Part shown: positions 23,331 to 36,300 of the stretch, piece by piece | How the letters are laid out: each line of letters begins with the position of its first letter | Position numbering within the stretch: position 1 is the first letter of the stretch | Source: Bolinopsis microptera | Lineage: Eukaryota; Ctenophora; Tentaculata; Lobata; Bolinopsidae | Direction: 5' to 3' | DNA length: 64,000 nt | NCBI RefSeq assembly: GCF_026151205.1 | Contig: NC_087077.1 | Coordinates: 6,410,483 to 6,474,482, forward strand | Program-made: the position numbers and the translations under genes | Notes under the pieces: model-generated | Seen by the model: the letters and a program-made list of their open reading frames with translations, nothing else | What the model was told of the DNA's origin: nothing | Databases searched by the model: none

Positions 23331-23837
23331 CCGTTGTTTGTTTCCAAAATTAACTACCGCACTCTTTAAATTATTTATCTGCAATATCCTCTCAACAGTC
23401 GTACTTCCTCAACAATTTCAAATATTACTCAAACTTCACAATTTTTAAGGGTAAGATTTTAACATCTTTACTTCAATTATTCCATTTACAAGGTTATGAC
23501 AAGACCCTGTAAAATTGCGAGACAGATTTCAGGAGTCGTTACTCGTTATAAGTTTTAACATTAAGAGCCCTTCTTAGCTTCGTGCTCATTCGTAGCTAGT
23601 TAGCGCTAAGTTTCTGGTTATAGTTTGCGCTCCGCTTTTCTTCGTATTTCCAGTTCTGGCGTTTTGCCTAGATTTGACGCATTTGTAATGACTGTGACTT
23701 GATTAAAATAAAATTAGTTCAGTTCAAACAATTTCAATAATAAATAAAATTATAGGAGCTGTTTACGTTAATCTATTTATTCAACAGTCGTCAAATTTAA
23801 GTTGGTATTCATTTGGAATATTTAGCGGTAAAGGAGA

Positions 23838-24353
23838 ATGCAGAAAATAGTGAGGCGGTTCTCAGACCGGATAACAACACAGCATGATGTGGACAACTCG
23901 CTGCGCGGTTCCAACCCTAACTTCCTCCGCACGTGGTCTCTACGCCGCAAACCCAAATCTAAACCTCCCTCCTTCCGCGAGTCTACCAGCGCCACCAGCT
24001 TTATAGACCCAGCTCCCACCTCGTGTCCGGACAGACCTCCGGGCCTCCCTCCCGGACCTGGCAGACACAAACCCAAGTCAGCTCCTCACTGGGCTACTGA
24101 ATCTCCCTGTGTCAAGTATATGGAACCTGTTGATATTAGTAGTCTCAGTAGCAACGAACATTTGGATCACAGAAACGGAACTTTACCGAAAAGGAGAAAC
24201 AGTCCACACAGGTTGTCTGCAGAGCTGACAATGTTATCGCATGATAAGGAACTCAATGACGCTATGGAAACGGGTTTTAAAACCAATTTCTTGTGTTTGA
24301 AAACGGAGCAACAAGCAATGAATAGCGCGAAAAAGCTGGAGTACCCAACAGTA
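23838..24353 (+). CDS. Septin gene, candidate long first coding exon (172 aa)
   Basis: ATG at 23838 opens a 172-codon exon that ends exactly in phase 0 at a good 5' splice site (GTA|GTAAGTA). It is rich in Arg, Lys, Ser and Pro (LRRKPKSKPPSFRESTS, PPGLPPGPGRHKPKS), has no known domain and looks disordered. Such basic, proline-rich N-terminal extensions are typical of long SEPT9-type isoforms, where they bind microtubules or actin; that role here is inference. Phase 0 matches the common exon at 27,015, giving a protein of about 568 residues. The coding character is better than that of the other two candidate first exons. Beyond the donor the frame runs on for only 18 codons to a stop, which favours splicing. 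Confidence 0.6.
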
Positions 24354-24451
24354 GTAAGTATGATTTCATGTCTGGTTTTAACTTCTTTGAGAAGCCGCTT
24401 TTTATAAGGCGGGTGTAAGTGCTAGATAGCCTTGTTTAAATAGAAAGATGA

Positions 24452-24575
24452 GAACTGAGAAGGTAGCGTCTTATTTCACGTGTTTAGAGAAGGTAGCGTC
24501 TTATTTCACGTGTTTAAAGAAGGTAGCGTCTTATTTCACGTGTTTAGAGATGGTAGCATCTTATTTCACGCGTTT
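24452..24575. repeat. Four tandem copies of a roughly 33-bp unit
   Basis: Each unit contains AAGGTAGCGTCTTATTTCAC followed by GTGTTTAGAG, with small changes in the last copy. It lies in the first septin intron. Confidence 0.85.
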
Positions 24576-24806
24576 GTTATTTGTGTAACAGCTGTTTGTT
24601 ACGTTTACCTGAATTAGTATGCTCTGTAATAATGTAGTAGACAAGTTGCCGGGTATCTCTCAAATATTTGTCATATTACATATTTAGTATTTACACGCAG
24701 TTGGTTGGTTGGTACGATAGGAATACGGACAAGTTCCCACATCGAATTATTGTTGAAACCTGGCACGCGGAGTATTGTAGGTTACACACCGTTGTAGTTG
24801 TATTGA

Positions 24807-25240
<434 letters not shown>

Positions 25241-26158
25241 TCACACTCGTTCTCTAAGTCCTCTAAATGTGCTCCGCTAAGTTTTAGTTAGCTAGCGACT
25301 ATAATTTTCTAAATTTATCCTCCAATTTTCCCTGTCAACGCACGCACACTGCGTGTCAACTACCAAAAAACCGGGCTTCTTTTCTAGTCACGTATAATGA
25401 GGTTTGACGTGTGTAAGTAGGCTACGCCTCTCTCTGCTCTCCAATTTCTTTACTCTCAGATCTGTAGTTAGCAAGTTTGTTCAGGATTGTTATGGTATGA
25501 TACCCGACACATGGTGAGAAACTTCCCACCAGTACATTACTTACTCCCTCTTGTTTATTAGTTTATATTTATTTAGCTTGTACATATATTGTCCGGAGAA
25601 AAGTTAGTAGTACTAGTTGTAGTAGTTGTAGTTTAGTTTTATATGTGAGCTGGTGTTGTGGCTCACTTCTTCTCAGATAACATTTCAACAAGTCGTGTTA
25701 CTGGCTACTACTACTACTAATATATATATTACTGTTTTTTATTCGCCCTCCGTTAGGTTCAGTCCTCAGTTTCGTCAGTATATTTTGTTGCTTGCATATC
25801 TTAAGTCGTAGAATGTTGCATATTTTCTGTCTGCTGCCTCGAAAGCATTCACCTTGCCAGATGATAGAATTCCTAAAAATTCAGTCCCTAATTTATGCAA
25901 ACACGCGCTCACATATTCACACATAAGTGACCCTGTAATAAGATATGCGCATTTTTAATTAGATCTAATAATATGCGGGATGTTTAACTAGGGTAGGGGT
26001 AATGTTACACGCTGGAATTACCTTCTATAACAGCTCTGCTGCAAAACAACTTCCTTTACAGTCTTTATCTGTCTAGTCCTCTCTTTTCTCTCTTTCTCTT
26101 TTAGACTCATTAATATTAATAACACTTCTTCTGCTTGCTCTTCTTTTTGCTGTTTGCC
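25241..26158. other. Septin intron / upstream region, no gene seen
   Basis: No exon is recognised. If the exon at 26,159 is a true first exon, its promoter would lie here; I see no defined core promoter element. Confidence 0.45.
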
Positions 26159-26440
26159 ATGCCTGAGGGAGGGTACCCCCCTGTGCCACCTGTGGTGCCA
26201 CCTGTGCCACCTGTGGTAGTAAAGCCGCCCCGTCCTAAAAGGTCAGTAACAGAAACTACTGCACAGCCGATGGCGGAGACAGTAGCCCCAGTGTTGGAGG
26301 AGGACCCTATTAAAAAGAGTGGACTAGATACCGTCGAGGGAACGGCTCCTAAGGCTACGGTAGAAACTAAGCTCAGCGCAGAAGCACCTCCTAAGAAACA
26401 GAGGAGAGCTAAGTTGAAGGCAAAGGATTCCAGTGACAAG
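26159..26440 (+). CDS. Septin gene, candidate alternative first exon (94 aa, proline-rich)
   Basis: ATG at 26159 starts a 94-codon stretch (EGGYPPVPPVVPPVPPVVVK, then KKQRRAKLKAKDSSDK) ending in phase 0 at AAG|GTGATT, a weaker but acceptable donor. The composition (proline-rich, then basic) parallels the other N-terminal exon. Splicing in phase 0 to 27,015 would give about 490 residues. If unspliced, the frame runs 16 codons further to TAA at 26489-26491. No acceptor AG precedes the ATG closely, which fits a first exon rather than an internal one. Confidence 0.5.
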
Positions 26441-26811
26441 GTGATTGAGCTAGTGGTTCAGTTTACTGCTCCGCATTTGCATGACGCCTAATAATTTCCC
26501 ACGCAGCAGGTATAACGCCAGACACGACGTCATATTCCTACTTTTGGGATATCGCCAGATCATCTTTGTGGTATTTCCGGGGGCGACACTTGCAATAAAG
26601 CCCAAATAGCGGCTCATATTACAATCACCGGTACTAAGGACCACTCTAACGTCGCCTACTGTGTAAAACACACTCGTCTACATTCTACAAGTCTCATATT
26701 TAGTTGATATATCTCCAAACCCACCAGTCTCCGCCTAATTTCACTAAAAATCAGACTAACTAGAAACTTTTCCAGTGTAATGCAGACTAGTGTTCTGTCT
26801 TTGCAATTCAA

Positions 26812-26965
26812 TAGGCTATTGAAGGGTCGTTTATTCGAATATGTATCTAGGCTATTGAAGGGTCGTTTATTGGAATATGTATAGGCTATTGAAGGGTCGT
26901 TTATTGGAATTTATATAGGCTATTGAAGGGTCGTTCATTGGAATATATTATAGAGGCTATTGGGT
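26812..26965. repeat. Roughly 33-bp minisatellite, five copies
   Basis: Copies of GGCTATTGAAGGGTCGTTTA plus ATTGGAATATGTATA lie in the septin intron. Confidence 0.85.
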
Positions 26966-27014
26966 CGTTTACCAATATTATATATTATACATATTAAAAT
27001 TCATAATATTTCAG

Positions 27015-28763
27015 GCAGCGACGCAGCTCCTTACAGAATCCCAGCTAACAGGTAACTCTACACCCCCGCGCCCCCACCCCCGCCCCCATGTTTAGGGTTG
27101 ACTGTGTCTGATTAATTAAAACATCTGATAAATTCCATATTATAATTAGATTACTAGTAGTATTAGTATTGTAACTCAGATGGTAGATGGTAGTTTGGGC
27201 CACTTGAGAATTATTGTTGACAGATAGAGTAAAATCAGTATTAGATCATAATAAAAACAAGTCAGGTCGCTTAAATGAATTGCAAAGTGTTAGTTATATA
27301 CGAGTACTATTCTGATTAAGTACTACTCCTACTGACCCTCCCTCCCTGTCAAGGCTTCTCTGTTAGATATTGGTACTAAGAACACGCAACCAGAATGAAG
27401 AAGCACAGATAAATGAAGGGTTTCTCAAACATAAATAATGGATTAATATTTATAAAATTAAATATAATAACAATTAACTAACAATTAATTAACAATTCCG
27501 TCCCACAGCACTGGAGAACGCGTTTAAAGTAGGAGATGTGGAGGACAGAGGGGTGGTAGACGCAGGACAGGTCCAGTACATAGTACAGCAGGTACTGGGG
27601 GACGTGCTCACTGTTAGCGAGGTCAGGACTCTTGTGCAGAAGGCTGAGGCTGTAGGCGCTGCAAGTATGTTATTTATGTGCCAACAAACACACACTCTTA
27701 TCAACAAACAACATATGATTTTATTATGATATATGATATTAGTGACATTTTCAGGATAGATTGGTTTTAATAACAATTACTTAAGTCCTAACAAATCTGG
27801 GAAATAATAATATTACATGCAGTTTATATTATAATAATATTACAAGTAGTTTATATTATAATAATATCACATGTAGTTTATATTATAATAATATTACATG
27901 TAGTTTTATATATTATAATAATATTACATGTAGTTTATATTATAATAATATTACATGTAGTTTATATTATAATAATATTACATGTAGTTTATATTATAAT
28001 AATATTACATGTAGTTTATATAATAATAATATTACATGTAGTTTATATTATAGTAATATTACATGTAGTTTATATTATAATAATATTACATGCAGTTTAT
28101 ATTATAGTAATATTACATGTAGTTTATATAATAATAATATTACATGTAGTTTATATTATAATAATATTACATGTAGTTTATATTATAATAATATTACATG
28201 TAGTTTATATCATAATAATATTACATGTAGTTTATATTATAATAATATTAATACATGTAGTTTATATTATAATGATATTACATGCAGTTTATATCATAAT
28301 AATATTACATGTAGTTTATATTATAATAATATTAATACATGTAGTTTATATTATAATAATATTACATGTAGTTTATATTATAATAATATTACATGTAGTT
28401 TATATTATGATAATATTACATGTAGTTTATATTATAATAATATTACATGCAGTTTATATTATAATAATATTACATGTAGTTTATATTATGATAATATTAC
28501 ATGTAGTTTATATTATAATAATATTAATACATGTAGTTTATATTATAATAATGTAGCTAGTTTGCTAACCTCTACAATATCAGCAGGTGTATTGAACCTA
28601 CAAGAGTTTAAAGATCTGTTAATAGACTTGCTGCATACCACCACTACGAGATGGGGGGAGATGCAGACCACACTGGACGGCTACGTGGGCTTCGACACTG
28701 TCCTAGAGCAGCAGAGGAAGAAGTTCCTCAAGAAGGGATTTGAGTTCAACCTCATGGTAGTGG
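27015..28763 (+). CDS. Septin gene exons encoding a degenerate EF-hand pair
   Basis: Exons 27015-27051, 27509-27664 and 28587-28763 encode LTESQLTALENAFKVGD, the classic entering helix of a calmodulin-like EF-hand. A loop follows (DVEDRGVVDAGQ) that keeps acidic residues at positions 1, 3 and 9 and Gly at 6, but has Gln at position 12. The second helix-loop-helix is VSEVRTLVQKAEAVG, AASVLNLQEFKDLL, whose loop keeps only Asn and the final Glu. Calcium binding is therefore doubtful, weak at best in hand 1. The third exon runs without interruption from this EF-hand into the septin alpha-0 helix and ends one base into the P-loop glycine codon. One exon thus carries both domains, which is strong evidence for a real fusion rather than two neighbouring genes. 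Confidence 0.78.
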
Positions 28764-30273
28764 GTAAGTAGTGGGTAACCGGGGGTAAGAAGTGGGTAAC
28801 CGGGGGTAAGAAGTGGGTAACCGGGGGTAAGTAGTGGGTAAGTAGTGGGTAACCGGGGGTAAGGAGTGGGTAACCAGGGGGAAGTAGTGAGTAAGTAGTG
28901 GGTAACCGGGGGGAAGTAGTGAGTAAGTAGTGGGTAAGTACTAAGTATTGGGTAACCGGGGGAAGTAGTGGGTAAGTAGTGGGTAACCGGAGGGAGTAGT
29001 GGGTAAGAAGTGGGTAACCAGGGGGAAGTAGTGAGTAAGTAGTGGGTAAGTACTAAGTCGTGGGTAACCAGGGGTAAGTTGTGGGTAAGTAGTGGGTAAC
29101 CAGGGGTAAGTAGTGACTAGTGGGTAACCATGGTCCATGTGTAAGTAGTGGGTAACCAGGGGTACGGTAACCAGGGGGAACCAGGGCCGGGGGAGTTAGA
29201 TTGGAAGGCGGACTTGTGTAGATATCTGTTTGTATGACTATAAGTTATGTGGTACCACAGCAAATACCAGCGTCCAGCAAGGTTACCTAATATTAGCTGT
29301 CTCTCCTTGTTACATGTACCTAATAATCTAATATACCTGTCTCCTTGTTCTATACGTTTTGAATGACCTTATTTTGGTTAGGTCACTACTGAGTGAGGTA
29401 AATTAGGGTCAGGTAGGCTGTAGATAACTGCTGGTAGCACTCTGGCAGCACTCTGTTAGTGTGTAATGTGTATTGCCATGTCACTAAATAGTGAGATAAT
29501 GGGCCACCCTGTATAGTAGTAATTACCTCATGAAGAGTGTGACTCACTGCATGTTACACTCTCCACAGTACACACTTCTAGTATTACACTAGTATTACTG
29601 TACACTGTACAGCAGGGTCTACTACTTACTTACTGGTTAGTAATACCACTCACTCGTAGTATTTACAATCCATGTTCAAAGCTATCAAGTAATGTTGCGT
29701 CGTAAGAAGAGCACTTCAAGTATCTCATTAATGCACATCATTACTGTACACGGAAATCGTTTTAACTCGCTTCTCTCTCCAGTCTGCTTACATGTCATGT
29801 GGTAACTCCACATGTCACGTGGTAACTCCACATGTCACGTGGTAACTCCACAAGTCACGTGGTAACACCACGTGTCACGTGGTAACTCCACGTGATCAGT
29901 GCTCTGATTAGTTACTGTCGAAGCAGTGGGGTTTGGCCAGTAATTGGGTAGATATTAACGTAAGGAATTGTTCTGTACTTCAATTAATTAATATAATATG
30001 CTTGATTATTTATTATGCAATATTGATTGAGTACGGATACCCCCTAATGAGTGGGGATACCCCGGGGGGGTCCAACTACAAAAAATACGAACGCACCCCT
30101 AAAATTTCAAATTCGTATTCGTATTTTTTCGTATTTTTTCGTATTTTTTACAAATCGTCATTTTGATAAATAGAAGATCACACATCTTCGTAATTAATCA
30201 GATCTAAGCTCAACTAAGCAGTGAAGAAACATTAAAATAATATGTAAACCATCATGTATCATACATAAAACCT

Positions 30274-30317
<44 letters not shown>

Positions 30318-33300
30318 GCAACAACAAAAACGATGAACCCACACAAAATTTTGAAATTCGCTTCCTTTTTATCGTTTTTTTATTAAAATTTGGAATATAT
30401 TGTGATCCATTTTATGTTTATTTGGAAATTGGTCCATTTAACTGAATAATGTATAATCATTGAACAGCTATAAACTTGTTATAGATCTTTAATAAGAGGG
30501 TTGGAGTTGTCATGTACTCCTAGACCCGAGTGCTTTGGCCTCTTGTGAGATCGATTGTTTCTGCTCATTGATTTTATCCCTGCTACTTGTTATTATGTAT
30601 TAGTACAACACTAGGTACCGGGTTATATTTTGTGGTCCGGTCTTTAAACATACCATAATATCACTAATACGTGACTGCACCTTAAATGTATAGTCAAGTT
30701 CATTTGTATCGTGACACATGCTTGGCTGGGGGATCATGTTTTGTGTCCGTTTTTGTCCGTTCGGTACCCTATATTTTCAAAACGGACAAAAAGTAGGGCG
30801 GACAAAAACAGACAAAAAATATTATGGAAATAACATTTAGATGCTTCTCTCCTCCTCCTCCTCCTCCTCCTCCTCCTCCTCCTCCTCCTCCTCCTCCTCC
30901 TCCTCCTCCTCCTCCTCCTCCTCCTCCTCCTCCTCCTCCTCAGTTCTCCTCCTCCTCCTCCCCCCAGTTCTCCTCCTCCTCTTCCTCCTCCTCCTCCTCC
31001 TCCTTCTCCTCCTGAGTCCTCCTCATCCTCCTCCTGAGTCCTCCTCCTCCTCTTCCTGAGTCCTCCCCCCAGTCCTCTTACTCCTCCTTCTCATCAGTCC
31101 TCCTCCTGAGTCCTCCTCCTCCTCCTCTGAAGTCCTCCTCCTCCTCCTCCTCCCCCTCAGTCCTTCTCCTCAGTCCTCATCCTCCTCACCAGTCCTCGTC
31201 CTCAGTCCTCCTCATAGTCCTCCTCAGTCCTCCTCCTCCTCCTTCTCCTCCTCAGTCCTCTTCATCCTCCTCCTCAGTACCCGATCCCCCCCCCCCGCTG
31301 AGTCCTCCTCCTCCTCCTTCTCCTCCTCAGTCCTCTTAATCCTCTTAATCCTCCTCCTCAGTCCTCCCCCAATCCTCCTCCTCAGTCCTCCCCCAGTCCT
31401 TCTCCTCAGTCCTCATCCTCCTCACCAGTCCTCGTCCTCAGTCCTCCTCATAGTCCTCCTCAGTCCTCCTCCTCCTCCTTCTCCTCCTCAGTCCTCTTCA
31501 TCCTCCTCCTCAGTACCCGATCCCCCCCCCCCCCCGCTGAGTCCTCCTCCTCCTCATTCTCCTCCTCAGTCCTCTTAATCCTCCTCCTCAGTCCTCCCCC
31601 AGTCCTCCTCCTTCTCCTCCTCAGTCCTCGTCTTCATTGTCCTCCTCCTTCTCCTCTTCCTTCTCCTCCTCATCAGTCCTCCTCCTCCTCCTCAGTCCTC
31701 GTCCTCAGTCCTCCTCATAGTCCTCCTGAGTCCTTCTCCTCCTCCTTCTCCTCCTCAGTCCTCTTCATCCTCGGCCTCCTCAGTCCTCCTCCTCCTCTTC
31801 AGTCCTCCCCAGTCCTCCTTCTTCTCCTCAGTCCTCGTCGGCCTCATTGTCCTCATCCTTCTCCTCTTCCTACTCCTCCTCATCAGTCATCCTCAGTCAT
31901 CCTCCTCATAGTTGTCCTCGTCCTCCTCGTCCTCGTCCTTTGTCCTCGTCCTCCTTGTCCTCCTCCTCAGTCCTCCTCTTCTGGAGTCCTCCTCCTCCTC
32001 AATCCTCCTCCTACTTGTCAGTCCTCCTCCTCCTCCTACTCCTCAGTCATCCTCCTCAGTCTCCTCCTCCTCCTCCTCTTCGGTCCTCCTCCTCCTCCTA
32101 CTCCTCAGTCCTTCTCCTCCTCCTACTCCTAAGTCCTCCTCCTCCTCCTCAGTCCTATTCCTCCTCCTCCTCATCCTCAGTCCTCCTCTTCCTCAGTCCT
32201 CCCCCAGTTCTCCCCCTATCAGTCCTCAACCCAGTCTTCCTCCTCCTCCTCCTCCTCCTCCTCAGTCCTCATCCTCCTTCTCCTTCTTATCAGTCCTCCT
32301 CCTCAGTCCTCCTCATAGTCGTCCTCCTCCTCCTCGTCGCTCTCGTCCTCCTCCTCAGTCCTCCTCAGTCCTTAGTCCTCCTTCTCGTCCTCAGTCCTCC
32401 TCAGTCCTCCTCATTCCTCCTCAGTCTTCCTCAGTCTTCTTCAGTCCTCCTCAGTCCTCATCCTCCTCCTCCTCTTCCTCCTCACCAGTCCTCCTCCTCC
32501 TCAGTCCTCCTCCTCCTTCTCCTCCTCGTCCTCAGTCCTTCTCCTCAGTCCTCCTCAGTCCTCCTCCTCCTCCTCCTCAGTCCTCCTCATCCTCCTCCTC
32601 CTCCTCCTCACCAGTCCTCCTCCTCCTCAGTCCTCCACAGTCCTCCTCAGCCGTCCTCTTCCTCCTCCTCCTCCTCCTCCTCCTCCTCCTCCTCCTCCTC
32701 ACCAGTCCTCTTCCTCTTCAGTCATCCTCCTCCTCAGTCCTCCTCTTCCTCATCCTCCTCCTCATCCTCCTCAGTCCTCATTGTCCTCCTCCTTCTCCTC
32801 CTCATCAGTCCTCCTCCTCCACAAAGGACGCCAGACGAACCTATCGAGTGCTTCGGTTATGCACGGGGCAGCAAGGAAAAATCGGTGCCTTGAGCTTGAT
32901 GCGAAAGGCAGCGCATGACGTTGCACACACTCGGGGGAAGACACTGATTCCCAATCCCAACCAAACACGGGTGTACAAGGGCAGAGCCACCAGCCTCAAG
33001 AAACTTAGGAAAGCACTCAGGGAAGGCATCGACATGGGGAAGGATATGATTCGTGCTCACACAAAGCTGTCCGGGTGCGAACTCGATATACCTACTGAAC
33101 CTGACTGTTACACTCTAGTTTATGATGATGACAGGGAAGAGGCTGAGCTTGAGGCTCCCAATGATGATGATGATGAAATGGAGATTTATTACCAGTCAAC
33201 TGGAGTTCTCACAACCGACGGCCGTTGGTACCATGTTGATACTGCTGCTGAGAAGTTCATGAACCACGGTCGGTCATCAATGGCAGGTCATACACGCCAA

Positions 33301-36300
33301 AGGAGAATCAAAGACTACAGTTTCGACAGGGTGTCATTTTCTCGGCCTTGTGAATCGCTTGGAAAAGACTGTAAACGTGTATTTGTTGGTGACAAGGGCT
33401 GGTTCGACAAGAAAAAATTCAAGCAAGCTGTCAAGTTCCGCGGGCAGGCTCTTTTCATGTCAACATCGCATATATTCAGCAAGGGTGACAGGTCGTCTGT
33501 CTGCCATGTACCCACTAACTCCTTTTGTTCTACCCATCAGAACTATCATGTTTGGGTGAAGTCTGATGTAGATGGTAAGATTTACCTATCAAAAGAAGTT
33601 TTGAAGATCACTAAGAGAATTTGAAGTTTTTCTCTATTTTTAATCCTAAGGAATTTAAGCTGTTACTATAACCATGACTACTTTGTGTAATAAGTTTATC
33701 TAAAGAAAGATCTGATAGACTATTAATATGAATGTGCCATATATAGTCTATATACATATTATAATACAGGGTGGCCCAAAAGTGACTACCCACACGCAAC
33801 CTTTTAATAACTCACGTAATTCGTCTTCAAATTGCACTAAAATTTCAGAGATTATAGATATGGGTCAAACTTAGATTTCCTGAAAGTTTTGTAAGCCACG
33901 CCCAATTACAGTGGGCGTGGCGTGACACTCCCTCTTTTTCACTATTGTCTTCATAAAATGAGAACGCTTTAAGCTAAGAACTCCAAATTTTTTGCACACA
34001 TTTGGCTTGATAATTTAAAACCTATCCCAAAGTTTCAAGTTCATTGTTTAAAATTTGGCTGAGTTATGACCATTTCAAAATTCATCGGATACGTGATCCG
34101 AGCACTCAGTCAGTGATCTCTGCACTTGGTTAATGGCCTGTTTGGCTCACATGCACAGCTTGATTGGTTGCAGGGCTTGTTAGCCCTGCTAGTCACAGGT
34201 TCGTTCCTTACAATCGATAAAAAGGAATGAACTATCCATTGAATCATCGAAAATGGTTCACTATCCTCCCTATACTGCGGAACAACGATTGTTTGTCTAC
34301 CTGAACAAAGAGAATGGGGAGTTCTGCCCTCAGCTTAAACGACAATTTCAAATGAAATTCAACCGACCATCCCCTTGCCGGAAAAGCTGCTTTGATATGC
34401 ATCACAAAAGACGAACTGCGAGGACCGAAGAAAACATCACCATGGTTGTTTGTGACGTGATGGATACATCTAAAATTGGCACCCGAAAACGAGCTCCTGC
34501 CTTAGACCTCAGCAGAACATCCCTTCAACGAATCCTAAAGCGAGATCTTTCTTACCGGGCCTATCGGATCACAAAGAAACACCAACTTTTAGACCGTGAT
34601 TTCTGATTTTCCTGAAAAGGTCACGATCTGCTGCGCCATCAGTTCTCGTGGAATCCTAGGACTTTACTTTTACGAAGGCTTTGGTGTTTTCCTGTCTAGC
34701 AAAGTCATTATCGGTATCCAATCAATCATGATCAGGTCGTCATCTCCTCAGTATGTTTGGTAAAGCCTAATGAACCTCATTAATACACGCTAACGCCTTA
34801 CTCTTGATCAGATTGGGTGACGAGATCACTGATTGAGTGCAGAGATCACTGACTGAGTGCTCGGATCACGTATCCGATATATAATGGGTTCAGCCGAAGC
34901 TGATTAAATTTCGTTTTAAGAAGTTTTAAGAACCCAACTTACCAGACTTTAAAAGTATGCGTAATGCGTATTTGGCAATAATATTCTGTGATGTAGCATT
35001 CAAAGACCTTTATAAATCACAATTAATACATCGAATAATATCTGAATTATGATAATATCCCAGTGATTTTAACGTTTACGCTTACGTGAGATTGACAAGC
35101 AGTTAAACTCCAATTATTAATTAGTAGGTAATCGTAGTATTGTATTTTCATTTGTTCACCAGTTTTGCTGCGTCTTATTTATTTTCTCTGATGTCATACA
35201 GTGTAATATACAAAGATACAACGGAGAATACTATACGAATGGATTTATAGATTCATTTCTCTGGGATATTTCGTTATTTCTAGAGTAAAAAAATGTTGGT
35301 AAAAAATACGAAAAAATACGAAAAAATACGAACGCACCCCTAAAATTTGAAATTCGTATTCGTATTTTTTGTAGTTGGACCCCCCCCCCCCCATACCCCC
35401 TTATGACTAATGAGTGGTCCTTTACACGTTTAACCTGCACCTTCTGAATTAATATCTTAAGATTAGAACCGCCCCGTGATGCCCATATAAGGAGTGGACT
35501 AGATAAGCAACCTCAGCTCCCCGTGATGCCCATATAAGGAGTGGACTAGATAAGCAACCTCAGCTCCTCGTGATGCCCATATAAGGAGTGGACTAGATAA
35601 GCAACCTCAGCTCCCCGTGATGACCATATAAGGAGTGTACTAGATCAGCAACCTCAGCTCCCCGTGATGCCCATATGTTTGTTTGTTTGTTTATAGAACC
35701 CGTCCCCAATCTCGTATCGAAAAATGACTAAACTCAGGTCTGAGTGTGAATACGGGTGGTACCTGCAAGAGTGTTCATTAAGCATTTAGAGTTCTGTAAA
35801 ACTGCAGTTACAATTGTGCGAGAGTATTTTTAGTATATACGGTCGTTATCAGGTGTAAATCCCTACATGCTTCCAAAATTTGTAATCTCCAACTTTCTGC
35901 ACAATGTACTGGAATGTTTTGGAAAAAAGGAAAATGATATAAAATCAACGATTTAATGTTAGGAAGGTAAATTTTGGTTTCTTAAGTCAGCTCCTCATCT
36001 TTATAAGTGGTCAAATTTATGTCTAGTGGTCAAGTTTTAGCTCTGTCATCAGAGGTTCGTATCGAGAATTACTCGGACCGAAAATTTTTCTGGAAACTAC
36101 TCTTGTTCATTACATGTAAATACACTTTTCATGCTACCCTGATCATTATGAGCTTCTGAAGTCAGTACATACCGCCCCGTGATGCCCATATAAGGAGTGG
36201 ACTAGATCAGCAACCTCAGCTCCCCGTGATGCCCATATAAGGAGTGGACTAGATCAGCAACCTCAGCTCCCCGTGATGCCCATATAAGGAGTGGACTAGA

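Noticed and set aside
28272-28556. Ile/Val/Tyr-rich frame
   Set aside because: Translation of the 27-bp minisatellite.
30841-32817. Ser/Pro/Leu-rich frames through the TCC tract
   Set aside because: Triplet-repeat artefact; only the part after 32,818 has normal composition.
36040-36075. Possible tRNA-type B box (GGTTCG) in the insertion splitting the CArG array
   Set aside because: Only six bases match and no A box at proper distance was found.
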